Translations under genes and position numbers: made by a program
NCBI RefSeq assembly: GCF_001422545.1
Contig: NZ_LMLE01000001.1
Coordinates: 791,319 to 855,318 of the forward strand
Direction of reading: 5' to 3'
From: Pedobacter sp. Leaf41
GTDB lineage: Bacteria > Bacteroidota > Bacteroidia > Sphingobacteriales > Sphingobacteriaceae
DNA length: 64,000 nt
Notes under the pieces: generated by a model
What the model saw: the letters and a program-made list of their open reading frames with translations, nothing else
What the model was told of the DNA's origin: nothing
The model's database searches: none
In this document: positions 53,779 through 63,544 of the stretch, piece by piece
Numbering within the stretch: position 1 is the stretch's first letter
How the letters are laid out: each line of letters begins with the position of its first letter

Positions 53779-55551
53779 ATGGCAGTAACAGGCGAAGTAT
53801 ATAACACAGGATTGCTTAAACGTATTTTTCAATACGTAAAGCCTTATCGTGCTGTTTTTGTTTGGTCGGTTATTTTAACGGTTTTGCTGGCGGCCATTTC
53901 CCCAGTTCGGCCTTTTTTAATCAAGTATACCCTCGATCATTATATCCTCTTGGGAAACTATTCTGGCCTGGTACAAATGACCATGCTGATGATTTTTATG
54001 TTGATCTTGCAAACGCTGATTCAATATAATCATACCTTGTTAACTAATACTTTGGGCCAATCGGTTATCCGCGATTTGCGGATAAAAGTTTTTAATCATA
54101 TTACCAGTTTGCGGTTGAAATATTTTGACAAAACGCCTATAGGACAGTTGATTACCAGGACAGTTTCTGATTTGGAAACCATCGCTGATATATTTTCAGA
54201 AGGGTTGATCTCGATGATTGGCGATTCATTGCAGGTAGTGGTAATTGTGGGCGTAATGCTTTATACCGACTGGGAATTAAGTCTCGTGGTGCTATTACCG
54301 ATCCCTTTATTGATTGTAGCCACTAGAAAATTTCAGAAAGCCATTAAAGTGGCGTTCCAAGAAATTAGAAATGAGGTTTCTAACCTCAATACCTTTTTGC
54401 AAGAACATATTACCGGGGTTTCTATCGTTCAATATTTTGCTCGTGAAAGGCAGGAATACAAAAAGTTTTATGCGATAAATAAACGCTATCGCGATGCCAA
54501 TATCCGTTCCAACTGGTATTATTCTATCTTTTTTCCAGTTGTAGAACTGATTTCAGCAATGTCTTTAGGTTTGCTGGTTTGGTACGGCGCTAAAAGTATT
54601 TTAGCAAAACCGATTGACGTTACGCCAGGAACCATCACCCAATTTATCATGTATCTGGGGATGGTTTTTACTCCGATTCGCCAGCTGGCCGATAAATTTA
54701 ATACCCTGCAGATGGGAATGGTTGGAGCAGAGCGGGTTTTTAAGGTTTTGGATACCGACGAAGTGACCATTAACGATGGAACCGAAAAGCCAGTGAAACT
54801 GGATGGAAATATTGAGTTTAAAAACGTTTGGTTCGCTTATAACGACGAGCAGTACGTATTGAAAGATTTAACTTTTGAAGTTAAAGCTGGAGAAACGGTT
54901 GCGTTGGTTGGTGCGACAGGTGCAGGGAAATCATCTACCATTAACATCTTAAATCGCTTTTACGAAGTTAAAAAAGGCGAAATTACAGTTGACGGAATAA
55001 AAATTGAAGATTTTGAGCTTGATTATCTGAGAAGCAATATTGCCACAGTTCTGCAGGATGTTTTCTTGTTTTCGGATACAATCCTAAATAACATCACCTT
55101 AAATAATGCTGAAATCACGATTGAGGAAGTGGTGAATGCGGCAAAAAAAGTTGGTGCTCACGAATTTATCGAGCGTTTGCCTGGCGGCTATCAATATAAT
55201 GTGATGGAGAGAGGTGCAACACTTTCTGCAGGTCAGGCGCAATTAATTTCCTTCATCAGGGCCTTAGTTCACAATCCAGCCATTTTGGTTTTGGATGAGG
55301 CGACCTCATCCGTAGATACCGAAACCGAATTATTGATTCAAAAGGCGATTGATAACCTGATGGAAGGAAGAACTTCCATCGTAATTGCACACCGTTTATC
55401 AACCATTCAGAAAGCCAATCAAATTATCGTGCTTGATAAAGGCGAGATTAAAGAGAAGGGAACTCACCAACAACTGCTGAAGCTAAACGGTTATTACAAA
55501 AAGCTTTACGATTTGCAATTCTCATCCGGAGGGATCGCTAAAAGTTCTTAA
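53779..55551 (+). CDS. ABC exporter, fused permease and ATPase (MsbA-like)
   Basis: A 590-residue ABC half-transporter. Six membrane helices fill about 20-315, with the LITRTVSDLETIADIFSEGL coupling region (in part). The ATPase domain has Walker A GATGAGKSS, the Q loop VLQDVFLFSDT, an ABC signature LSAGQ (Ala in place of the usual Gly), Walker B ILVLDEATSSVD and the switch His in AHRLSTI. It works as a dimer and exports lipid, peptide or drug; MsbA-like lipid transport is one option, multidrug export another. It ends 36 bases before the ECF sigma gene but has no obvious link to it. Confidence 0.93.
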   Translation: MAVTGEVYNTGLLKRIFQYVKPYRAVFVWSVILTVLLAAISPVRPFLIKYTLDHYILLGNYSGLVQMTMLMIFMLILQTLIQYNHTLLTNTLGQSVIRDLRIKVFNHITSLRLKYFDKTPIGQLITRTVSDLETIADIFSEGLISMIGDSLQVVVIVGVMLYTDWELSLVVLLPIPLLIVATRKFQKAIKVAFQEIRNEVSNLNTFLQEHITGVSIVQYFARERQEYKKFYAINKRYRDANIRSNWYYSIFFPVVELISAMSLGLLVWYGAKSILAKPIDVTPGTITQFIMYLGMVFTPIRQLADKFNTLQMGMVGAERVFKVLDTDEVTINDGTEKPVKLDGNIEFKNVWFAYNDEQYVLKDLTFEVKAGETVALVGATGAGKSSTINILNRFYEVKKGEITVDGIKIEDFELDYLRSNIATVLQDVFLFSDTILNNITLNNAEITIEEVVNAAKKVGAHEFIERLPGGYQYNVMERGATLSAGQAQLISFIRALVHNPAILVLDEATSSVDTETELLIQKAIDNLMEGRTSIVIAHRLSTIQKANQIIVLDKGEIKEKGTHQQLLKLNGYYKKLYDLQFSSGGIAKSS

Positions 55552-55587
55552 AAATGATTATGTTTGGGTTTCCTATAAACCTAATTA

Positions 55588-56175
55588 TTGAACGCGTCGA
55601 GAAATAGTGAGCACGATAACGTACTTTTTGACTTATTAAAGCAAGGAGACGAGGCAGCATTTGGAAAAATTTACAAATTTTATTGGGTAGAGCTTTATAA
55701 TGCCGCTTACAAACGTTTGCCAGAAAAGGAAAAATGCCAGGATGTAATTCAAAATGTTTTCGCCGATCTTTGGAACAGAAGAGAAACACTGGAATTGGAA
55801 AATCCACTGGCTTACCTGCATACTGCGGTAAAGTTTCAGGTGCTGAAACATATTTCCAGAAAACCAAAAGATAGCTTTTTTACAGAATCTTTTGAAAACC
55901 AATTGATATCTCCAATGCAAGCGGATGGGGAATTGTTAGATCGGGAAGTAAAAGGTTTGCTGGAATTATTTATCAAAGCACTTCCGGAAAAGCGTAGAAA
56001 AATCTTTTTGTTACACTATTTTGAAGGTTTATCTACTGCAAAAATTTCTGTCCAGCTAAATATATCGCAAAAAACGGTGCAAAATCAATTAACTACTGCC
56101 ACCCATGCGCTAAAATTTCGATTAACACACCTGTTTTTGTTTCTGGTCTCGTTTTATTTCGCCTTTTTCAGTTAA
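55588..56175 (+). CDS. ECF-type RNA polymerase sigma factor
   Basis: A 195-residue sigma-70 family factor of the ECF class common in Bacteroidota. Region 2 spans about 14-85 (FGKIYKFYWVELYNAAYKRL, CQDVIQNVFADLWNRRETL, cited in part) and region 4 about 120-175 (LPEKRRKIFLLHYFEGLSTAKISVQLNISQKTVQNQL, in part). The C-terminal hydrophobic tail is common in this group. An in-frame stop at 55582 leaves TTG at 55588 as the only early start. It pairs with the FecR-like anti-sigma encoded 92 bases downstream and should drive the SusC/SusD-cyanophycinase genes. Confidence 0.9.
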   Translation: MNASRNSEHDNVLFDLLKQGDEAAFGKIYKFYWVELYNAAYKRLPEKEKCQDVIQNVFADLWNRRETLELENPLAYLHTAVKFQVLKHISRKPKDSFFTESFENQLISPMQADGELLDREVKGLLELFIKALPEKRRKIFLLHYFEGLSTAKISVQLNISQKTVQNQLTTATHALKFRLTHLFLFLVSFYFAFFS

Positions 56176-56267
56176 AAGAATTCTTTTGCCAATTTTTTTT
56201 GGAAAATATTTAAATTTCTTTTGGGATATTTTTTATTTTCTGGTACAGTATAAGAAAAGCCAGAAAA

Positions 56268-57443
56268 ATGAGCGCCTTCAAACCCAAGAATGAGTTAAAT
56301 GATATTATTAAACGCTATCTATCTGGCAAGGCAAGTGCTGAAGAGATTTCCTTTATTGATGAATATTATAATTTTCTTGGAAAAAGAGATGTTTCAGGAC
56401 AGGTGCCGAACGAAGAACTTCAATTCTTGGAAGATCAGAACTTCAGGGCCATTCAAAATAAAATTACTGCAGATAAAAAATATAATCTAAATACAGTTTA
56501 TAAATACATTTCGATCGCCGCTGCATTGGTACTGGTTTGCGGAAGTATACTTTTCCTGAAAGATCAAAAAATATTATCCAGTTCAAGCACAACGAAAGCC
56601 AAGATAGAAAATTTAGATGTGCTTCCCGGTTCAGACAAGGCCATTTTAACATTAGCGAATGGGAAAAAAGTGGTTCTTGATGCCAATACAGCTGCAAACA
56701 TCAGTGATACAAAAGGAATTAGCATCTCCAAAACTGAAGACGGGAAATTGATTTATACTGTTCTTAACCACCAATTAGTAGATAAAGAAAATAACGCTTT
56801 CAATACCATCGAAACTCCTAATGGCGGTCAGTACCAAATTGTTTTACCCGACGGGACGAAAGTTTGGCTAAACGCTGCATCCTCTTTAAAATATTCGGAA
56901 GTGTTTGTTGGTAATGAGCGTTCGGTTCAATTAACGGGCGAAGCTTATTTTGAAGTGGCTAAAAATAAAACGAAACCATTCCACGTAAGAAGCAAAAACC
57001 AGGATGTGGAAGTATTGGGGACGCATTTCAACATCAACAGTTACATGGATGACAAAACCATAAAAACCACACTGTTAGAGGGTAGTATCAAAATTAGTAA
57101 TCAAAAATCCAACAAAACTTTAAAACCCGGCGAGCAGGCGGTAACGGGAATAGCAGAAAATGCTTTTATCCACGTATCAAATGATGTAGACCTTGATGAC
57201 GAAGTGGCCTGGAAAAATGGATTATTCCGTTTCAACGATTTGGAACTGCGGGATGTTCTGATTCAACTGGAGCGGTGGTACGATGTAAAAATCGACTATT
57301 CATCGCTTCCTAATAAACGATACAATGGCATGGTACCCAGAACATCGAAATTATCACAAGTTTTGGCCATGTTGGAGAAAACCGGTAACATCAAATTTCA
57401 ACTCACCGAAGGGAAACGATTAAAAGTGATCTCAAAAATATAA
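56268..57443 (+). CDS. FecR-family anti-sigma factor
   Basis: A 391-residue membrane anti-sigma/signal-transfer protein. The cytoplasmic N-terminus (1-80) would bind the sigma factor; one membrane helix lies at about 81-98 (YISIAAALVLVCGSILFL); the FecR domain spans about 180-280 with TPNGGQYQIVLPDGTKVWLNAASSL and GEAYFEVAKN; and a DUF4974 domain closes the protein (about 315-390). It would receive the signal from the STN domain of the SusC protein encoded next (73-base gap) and release the sigma factor, as in the FecIRA system. Confidence 0.93.
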   Translation: MSAFKPKNELNDIIKRYLSGKASAEEISFIDEYYNFLGKRDVSGQVPNEELQFLEDQNFRAIQNKITADKKYNLNTVYKYISIAAALVLVCGSILFLKDQKILSSSSTTKAKIENLDVLPGSDKAILTLANGKKVVLDANTAANISDTKGISISKTEDGKLIYTVLNHQLVDKENNAFNTIETPNGGQYQIVLPDGTKVWLNAASSLKYSEVFVGNERSVQLTGEAYFEVAKNKTKPFHVRSKNQDVEVLGTHFNINSYMDDKTIKTTLLEGSIKISNQKSNKTLKPGEQAVTGIAENAFIHVSNDVDLDDEVAWKNGLFRFNDLELRDVLIQLERWYDVKIDYSSLPNKRYNGMVPRTSKLSQVLAMLEKTGNIKFQLTEGKRLKVISKI

Positions 57444-57516
57444 TTAAGAATAACTAAGGTCTATAAAGCCCAGCAAACAATAACTAATCAATTTAACCTA
57501 AAACCAAACTGAATGT

Positions 57517-60500
57517 ATGAACTTTTACACTCGAAGTAGTAATCTCTTGTCAGAAAAAACAAAAGGCTTTACTACAAATTATTTAAACCAAAAAATTGTT
57601 AGAACTATGAAAATATTTGTTTTTCTAATGACTATTTTATGTGTTCAGGTAAGTGCGAATGCATTTTCTCAACGCATTAACATTAGCCAAAAGAATGTTC
57701 CATTGGTACGTGTTTTAAAAGAAATTAAACGCCAAACTGGTTATTTCTTTTTGTATGATACCGATTTAGTTCAGCAAAAATCGAGACCAGTTACAATCGA
57801 TCTGAAAAATGCAGAGCTTAGTGAAGTACTAACGCAAACGCTAAAATCACAACCATTTGGTTGGGAAATTAAAGACAATACCATTCTGATTTTTCCTAAA
57901 TCATCCAATAATGAAAACTTAAAAGCTATAGATGTAACCGGAAAAATTGTTGATGAAAACGGAAACCCAATGCCAGGTGCTTCAGTACGGGTTAAAGGAC
58001 AATCGGCTAGTACGGTAAGTGATAGCAACGGTAACTTTACGATCAGAAATGTAGATGAAAACGCAGTTTTAGTAATTTCTTATATAGGATATACGGATAG
58101 AGAGATTGCGGCAAAATCGCAAATGGGTGCTGTTAAATTATCGCCATCTGCCGGAACATTGAGCGATGTAGTGGTAACTGGTTATACCAATTATACCAAA
58201 ACACAATCTGCTGCGGCAAGTTCGTTGGTATCGGCCGATAAAATTAATACCGTTCCAGGATTAACTGTCGATCAAATTTTACAAGGCCGCGTTCCGGGAA
58301 TGAGTGTAATTTCTACGTCTGGACAGCCAGGTCAGAGTGCATCAGTTGTAATTCGCGGTATTGGAAGTATAAATGGTTCATCTACGCCACTTTTTGTTTT
58401 AGATGGCGTACCAATTGAAGCAGGTTATTTTCAAACCATTAATCCAGAAGATATTGAATCTGCAACCGTTTTAAAAGATGCTTCTGCTAAAGCGCTTTAT
58501 GGTTCAAGAGGATCGAATGGTGTTATTGTTTTGACCACGAAAAAAGGTAAGGCAGGAAGATTATCGGTGAATTATACATCTCAGTATGGTTTTTCAAATT
58601 TGAGCAGACCAAATTTCGAAATGATGAACACCCAACAACGTTTGCAGTTTGAAGAGGAAATTGGGGCAAGTTTTGGCCGTAACATCGGTCCGGGTTGGAC
58701 ATATTCACCAAAAAATCCTACTTACGCTGCCGGCACACCTGCAACTCGTGCCCGTGCTGATTATATTATCGACAGTTTAAGACAAATCAATACAGATTGG
58801 CGGGATATTTTCTTTCAACGAGGTAAATTCCAGGAACAACAGGTAAGTGTAAGCGGTGGTAATGACAAACTTCGTTTTTACAACTCATTAAATTATTATA
58901 GCCAAGAGGGTGTTGCTAAACGTACAGGTCTTGACCGTTACTCGTTAAGAAGTAACCTTGATTTTAATGATGGCAAATTCAGCGGAAGCACAAATGTTGC
59001 CATTGGTTATTCTCAATCTAGTTTTACTGAAGGCGAGGGTGGCACAGGTGCCGGTACCGCAATGGCCTCTGTTTATTATGCCTTGCCTTACGAAAATCCA
59101 TACGCATCTGATGGTACTTTGGTACATCCAGGAAACAGATCTCAATATTTTATTTTAGATCAGCGCGAAGGTAGTCAGGCTTTAGAACGTTTATTGAATT
59201 CTTCAGATAAAACAGAACAATTTAAGTCGATTATCAGCACTAATTTTGCTTATCAGATTTTGCCAGAGTTAAAAGTAACAACAAGAGCAGGTATTGATTA
59301 CCGTCAGTCGACAGATCAACAGTTTGTTAACCCAGATTCATATTATGGATCGAGAAGTGTAGCCAATACATTGGGTGGAAGAGGAAGATTAACAGATGCA
59401 AGCAGAAGAAACTTTAATATCATTTCTACTACTGGTTTAACTTACGCTAAGAAATTTAATGAAATACACGATTTTGAAGCTTCTGCATTCTACGAATATG
59501 TGTACAACAACTACAATTCGTTTGGTTTCAGTGCCTATGGTATTGATGGCCGTTTGCCAGAAACGCCGGCAGGTGCAACAAATGGTAGTGCTACTTTTTT
59601 ACCAAGTACCACTGGTGGAAAAACTAAAAATGCATTGGCATCTATCATGGGTGTAGCCAGGTATACGTATGATGATAAATATACCTTAACGGGAAGTTAC
59701 CGTTACGATGGATCTACACGAGTTGCTCCACAAAACAAATGGCATGGCTTCTATTCATTTGGTGCAAATTGGAATGTTAAAGGAGAGGAATTTTTAAAAA
59801 ATAACGAGCTCATCAATGATTTAAGAGTTAGAGGAAGCTACGGTATTACTGCAAGTCCGTTCGGTGGCGATTTCCTTTATCTGCCAACTTATGCAGTTAA
59901 CACTTCATACGGTGGCGCATCTGCAATTAGAGCCACAACTCCTGGTAACGATGCTTTCGATTGGGAGTATGTAAAAGAATTTAACACAGGTTTTGATTTG
60001 GCTATGTTTAAAAATAGGTTGCGTATTACAGTTGATTACTATAATCGTAAAACAACTAACATGTTTATCAATCAGCCGCTTTCTGCAACATCTGGTTTTA
60101 GCGAGTTAAATTTAAGTGCTGGTGTAATGAGAAATAGAGGGGTGGAATTTGATGTAAGCGGCGATGTAATCAAGAACCAGGATTTTATCTGGACTGTGGG
60201 TGTAAATGCCGGGTACAATAAAAATAAGATCCTTCATGTTACCGATTTAGTAGATTCTTATCCTGATGGCGACTCAAGAATTTTGAAAGTAGGTTTGCCT
60301 TATGGAACGTATTATGCTCCAGATTGGGCCGGCGTAAATCCTCAAACTGGAGAACCCCAGTACTATAATTTAGATGGATCAATTACCACAGCTTACAACG
60401 TTAATACACAAAGTACCACCAATTCTGGCAGTTTGTATCCAACCTTTACTGGTGGTTTTAATACTTCATTAAGTTACAAAGGCATTACGGCATCGGCTTT

Positions 60501-60918
60501 ATTTTCTTTCGTAACTAACGTAATGCGTTGGAATAATGAAGATTTTTACAACGAGAATCAACGTTATGCAACCAGTAACCAAACGGTAAGAATGTTAGAA
60601 AACAGATGGCAGGTTCCTGGCGATACCGGTAATGATGCGATTTTGCAGAAGTTCGATCTTCCAAGAAACTTTACTTCGAAAGATATTCAGGATGCATCTT
60701 TCTTAAGACTAAGAAACGTGAACATTGGTTACTCACTGCCAAAAAGCTTATTGGAAAAAACCAAAATTATCAAAGGAGTTAAAATTTTTGTTCAAGGTCA
60801 GAACTTATTCACCTGGACCAAATGGAGAGGTTTAGATCCTGAAAATAATGCAGTATATGGTCGTTTCCAATATCCAAATACCAGAACTTATACGGCTGGT
60901 TTAAATGTTAACTTTTAA
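57517..60918 (+). CDS. SusC-family transporter with N-terminal STN signalling domain
   Basis: A 1133-residue SusC-type outer-membrane transporter. An N-terminal extension of about 30 residues precedes the signal peptide (MKIFVFLMTILCVQVSANAFS, in part); an internal ATG at 57607 would remove it. The STN domain at about 55-130 (ISQKNVPLVRVLKEI .. ILIFPK) contacts a FecR protein, fitting the FecR gene just upstream. A carboxypeptidase-regulatory-like domain (about 139-215), the plug (LTVDQILQGRVPGMSV, VLKDASAKALYGSRGSNG) and the barrel follow. Its cargo is probably cyanophycin fragments or other isoaspartyl peptides, judging from the downstream hydrolases. Confidence 0.93.
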   Translation: MNFYTRSSNLLSEKTKGFTTNYLNQKIVRTMKIFVFLMTILCVQVSANAFSQRINISQKNVPLVRVLKEIKRQTGYFFLYDTDLVQQKSRPVTIDLKNAELSEVLTQTLKSQPFGWEIKDNTILIFPKSSNNENLKAIDVTGKIVDENGNPMPGASVRVKGQSASTVSDSNGNFTIRNVDENAVLVISYIGYTDREIAAKSQMGAVKLSPSAGTLSDVVVTGYTNYTKTQSAAASSLVSADKINTVPGLTVDQILQGRVPGMSVISTSGQPGQSASVVIRGIGSINGSSTPLFVLDGVPIEAGYFQTINPEDIESATVLKDASAKALYGSRGSNGVIVLTTKKGKAGRLSVNYTSQYGFSNLSRPNFEMMNTQQRLQFEEEIGASFGRNIGPGWTYSPKNPTYAAGTPATRARADYIIDSLRQINTDWRDIFFQRGKFQEQQVSVSGGNDKLRFYNSLNYYSQEGVAKRTGLDRYSLRSNLDFNDGKFSGSTNVAIGYSQSSFTEGEGGTGAGTAMASVYYALPYENPYASDGTLVHPGNRSQYFILDQREGSQALERLLNSSDKTEQFKSIISTNFAYQILPELKVTTRAGIDYRQSTDQQFVNPDSYYGSRSVANTLGGRGRLTDASRRNFNIISTTGLTYAKKFNEIHDFEASAFYEYVYNNYNSFGFSAYGIDGRLPETPAGATNGSATFLPSTTGGKTKNALASIMGVARYTYDDKYTLTGSYRYDGSTRVAPQNKWHGFYSFGANWNVKGEEFLKNNELINDLRVRGSYGITASPFGGDFLYLPTYAVNTSYGGASAIRATTPGNDAFDWEYVKEFNTGFDLAMFKNRLRITVDYYNRKTTNMFINQPLSATSGFSELNLSAGVMRNRGVEFDVSGDVIKNQDFIWTVGVNAGYNKNKILHVTDLVDSYPDGDSRILKVGLPYGTYYAPDWAGVNPQTGEPQYYNLDGSITTAYNVNTQSTTNSGSLYPTFTGGFNTSLSYKGITASALFSFVTNVMRWNNEDFYNENQRYATSNQTVRMLENRWQVPGDTGNDAILQKFDLPRNFTSKDIQDASFLRLRNVNIGYSLPKSLLEKTKIIKGVKIFVQGQNLFTWTKWRGLDPENNAVYGRFQYPNTRTYTAGLNVNF

Positions 60919-60929
60919 AATTTACAGCA

Positions 60930-62324
60930 ATGATTAATAAAATATATCAAAAATACATCCTTATATTTTCTTTGTTGGTTCTTACGGCATCGTCATGCAA
61001 GAAATTAGATTTGGTTCCTACAGATACCATTTCTCCAGACAAGGCATACAGAAATATTAGTGATATTAATTTAGGTGTTTTAGGTGCCTATGCGCTTTTA
61101 GATGGAAGTACTATTGGTGTTACCTCAACCGTTTCTGATGAGGCTACTTTTCCAACGGAAAACACAGTTGGTAATAGTGATGCATTTAGGTGGTTATACA
61201 ACGCTGGGAGCGGTTCTGTTACTTCGCAATATTATACTTTTTACGTCGCTATTGATCGTGTAAACAGAACTTTAGCAGGACTTGATGCGCTCTCGTTGAC
61301 AGGAGTAGATGCAACAACTGCTGCTCGTTATCGTGGGGAGTTGCTGGCCTTACGGGCGTATTTTCATTTCGAATTGCTTCGTAACTATGCTTCAGCATAT
61401 CAAACAGGTGCGTTAGGTGTTCCTTATATGCAGTTCTCAACCATTAGTTATCCAGCGAGAGATAATTTTGAAGTAGTTATTGCTAACGCAAAAGCAGATC
61501 TTATTGCAGCTAAGCCACTAATTCCAACAACATTTACGGATAAAACACGGATTACAAAAGCAGCAGTATCCGCTATTCAAGCAAGATTAGCTTTGTATGA
61601 GAAAAATTGGAGTGAAGCAATTGCCTATGCCAATGAAGCCATTGCTGCTTTTCCACTGGCCACTAAAGCGCAATTCCCAGGTATTTGGACTGACGCCAAT
61701 GATAGTGAAGTGATCTGGAAGGCAAAACGTGTGGGAACAACCGATTCAAGACTAGGCGATTTTTATTTCCGCCAGGCTGGAGGAATTGTCTTGTATGCAC
61801 CAGCTCAGAAATTGATTAATACTTTTGATAAAGTGAATGATTTACGCTATTCAGCTTATATCAGATTTGATGCTACCAGAACCGGAACGAGATCACAGTA
61901 CCTGGTTAATAAATATATTGGTGGAACATCAACAGCTCCTGGTTTAACAGATATTAAATTATTCCGTACAGGTGAAATGTATTTGATTAAAGCGGAAGCT
62001 GAAGCAGAATCTACCGGTGACGCCGCTGGAGATTTAAATGCTTTACGTAATGCCCGTATAAACGGCTATGTTAGTGCTACGTTTGCTGATAAGCCAACAC
62101 TAATAGCGGCCATTATGGAAGAGCGCTATAAGGAATTAGCGTTCGAAGGTCATCGTTTTTTCGATTTAAAAAGAAGGAATTTGCCTGTTGTTAGACTGGC
62201 CGTTGATGCTGCAAATGCTTCAGGGGCAGTTACTTTGCCAACTACTCAGGCGCAATATTCGTTTCCAATTCCGGCAGCAGAAATTTCAGTCAACAAGCAA
62301 ACGATTCAAAATCCTAATTATTAG
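60930..62324 (+). CDS. SusD/RagB-family lipoprotein
   Basis: A 464-residue surface lipoprotein of the RagB/SusD group, lipobox TASSC (Cys23). Landmarks are LVPTDTISPDKAYRNISDI, RGELLALRAYFHFELLRNYA (in part) and the near-invariant MEERYKELAFEGHRFFDLKRR, ending in NPNY. It starts 11 bases after the SusC gene and forms the lid of that transporter. Given the next two genes it is likely to bind polymers or peptides of isoaspartyl type. Confidence 0.94.
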   Translation: MINKIYQKYILIFSLLVLTASSCKKLDLVPTDTISPDKAYRNISDINLGVLGAYALLDGSTIGVTSTVSDEATFPTENTVGNSDAFRWLYNAGSGSVTSQYYTFYVAIDRVNRTLAGLDALSLTGVDATTAARYRGELLALRAYFHFELLRNYASAYQTGALGVPYMQFSTISYPARDNFEVVIANAKADLIAAKPLIPTTFTDKTRITKAAVSAIQARLALYEKNWSEAIAYANEAIAAFPLATKAQFPGIWTDANDSEVIWKAKRVGTTDSRLGDFYFRQAGGIVLYAPAQKLINTFDKVNDLRYSAYIRFDATRTGTRSQYLVNKYIGGTSTAPGLTDIKLFRTGEMYLIKAEAEAESTGDAAGDLNALRNARINGYVSATFADKPTLIAAIMEERYKELAFEGHRFFDLKRRNLPVVRLAVDAANASGAVTLPTTQAQYSFPIPAAEISVNKQTIQNPNY

Positions 62325-62355
62325 GTAAATCATAAGTGAATATCGCATGACTATT

Positions 62356-62421
62356 GTCACGTTGAGTTTGTCGAAACGCAAATAGAGATATCTGTTAGCT
62401 TTCGACAAGCCTTGCGTGATC
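62356..62421. repeat. Imperfect inverted repeat between susD and cyanophycinase genes
   Basis: Arms GTCACGTTGAGTTTGTCGAAACGC and its partner (62356-62379 and 62398-62421) share TTTGTCGAAA / TTTCGACAAG and are imperfect elsewhere. The TTGTCGAAA core is typical of dispersed palindromic intergenic repeats of Bacteroidota. It could also reduce read-through between the two genes. Confidence 0.6.
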
Positions 62422-62446
62422 ATCATTTAACCTAGTAAATTTTAAA

Positions 62447-63538
62447 ATGAAACAATCTTTTCTAATCATTTTAGTGGCTTGCTGTTTTTCTGTAATGGGC
62501 TGCAGTAAAACAACTGAAACTCCAAAACCTCAACCGACAGGTGGTGGTACAGCCATACCGGTGGCTAAACGCCGACCTGCCTCAATCGGTATTGTTGGCG
62601 ATAGTTCCAACGTGATAAAATCTACAAATGGTGGAATGGTTTTAATGGGTGGCGGAGCCGACGTTGATGCCGCTTTTAAATGGATGATTGAAAGAAGTGG
62701 TGGAGGAGATGTAGTAGTTTTACGTGCTACCGGAACTGATGCTTACAATCCGTATATCAATAGTTTGGGCAGTGTAAATTCCGTTGAAACTTTGTTAATC
62801 AACACGAAAGAATTGGCGAATAATGATACAGTGGCTTACATCATCCGCAATGCTGAAATGGTTTTTATTGCCGGTGGCGATCAATCTGACTATATGAGAA
62901 ACTGGAAAGGAACAAAAACCGAGCAGGCATTAAATTATCTGTTAAATGACAAAAAGGCACCAGTTGGAGGAACAAGTGCTGGTTGTGCCATTTTGGGTGG
63001 CTTTTACTACAGCGGCGAAACGGGCGGCGTTACTTCTGCACAAGCTTTGGCAAACCCTTATGATGCTAATGTTACACTCTACAACAATGACTTTTTGAAA
63101 GCGCCGTATTTGCAGAATGTAATTACCGACCAACATTACTTAACTCGCGATCGGGAAGGAAGATCTGTCGTGTTTTTAGGTAGGATAAATAAAGATTGGA
63201 AAACGCCAGCCAAATGCATCGCTGCTGATGAGCGTACCGCTGTTTGCATTGATAAGGATGGAATGGCTAAAGTTTTTGGAGATTATTCGTTAACCAGACC
63301 TTACAGTTATGCTTATTTCATTTCTTCTGATGCTGGTAAACAACCCGAGCAAATGGAAGCGTTTAAAAAGGCAATCTGGAGCAATGGTGAAAAAGCGTTG
63401 GCAGTTTATGAAATTGCTGCCTCGGTTAATGGTGGTGGAAGCTTTAATGTTGCTAACTTTAAGGCAAGTGAAGCCACCGGTGGAAAATGGTATTGGTGGT
63501 GGATCGATAACGGAGTTTTAAATAAAAAAGATCAATAA
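62447..63538 (+). CDS. Cyanophycinase (peptidase S51 family), lipoprotein
   Basis: A 363-residue lipoprotein (lipobox VMGC, Cys19) followed by a short Pro/Thr linker and a peptidase S51 domain. The nucleophile elbow is GGTSAG (174-179, Ser177), preceded by VFIAGGDQ (139-146) and followed by TDQHYLTRDREGR (227-239), the His/Arg-rich element of cyanophycinases. The alternative S51 type, dipeptidase PepE, is shorter and lacks this layout. Cyanophycinase cuts the Asp-Arg polymer cyanophycin to beta-Asp-Arg dipeptides. The lipid anchor places it outside the cytoplasm, perhaps on the surface. The next gene encodes an isoaspartyl peptidase. Confidence 0.88.
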   Translation: MKQSFLIILVACCFSVMGCSKTTETPKPQPTGGGTAIPVAKRRPASIGIVGDSSNVIKSTNGGMVLMGGGADVDAAFKWMIERSGGGDVVVLRATGTDAYNPYINSLGSVNSVETLLINTKELANNDTVAYIIRNAEMVFIAGGDQSDYMRNWKGTKTEQALNYLLNDKKAPVGGTSAGCAILGGFYYSGETGGVTSAQALANPYDANVTLYNNDFLKAPYLQNVITDQHYLTRDREGRSVVFLGRINKDWKTPAKCIAADERTAVCIDKDGMAKVFGDYSLTRPYSYAYFISSDAGKQPEQMEAFKKAIWSNGEKALAVYEIAASVNGGGSFNVANFKASEATGGKWYWWWIDNGVLNKKDQ

Positions 63539-63544
63539 AATAAA

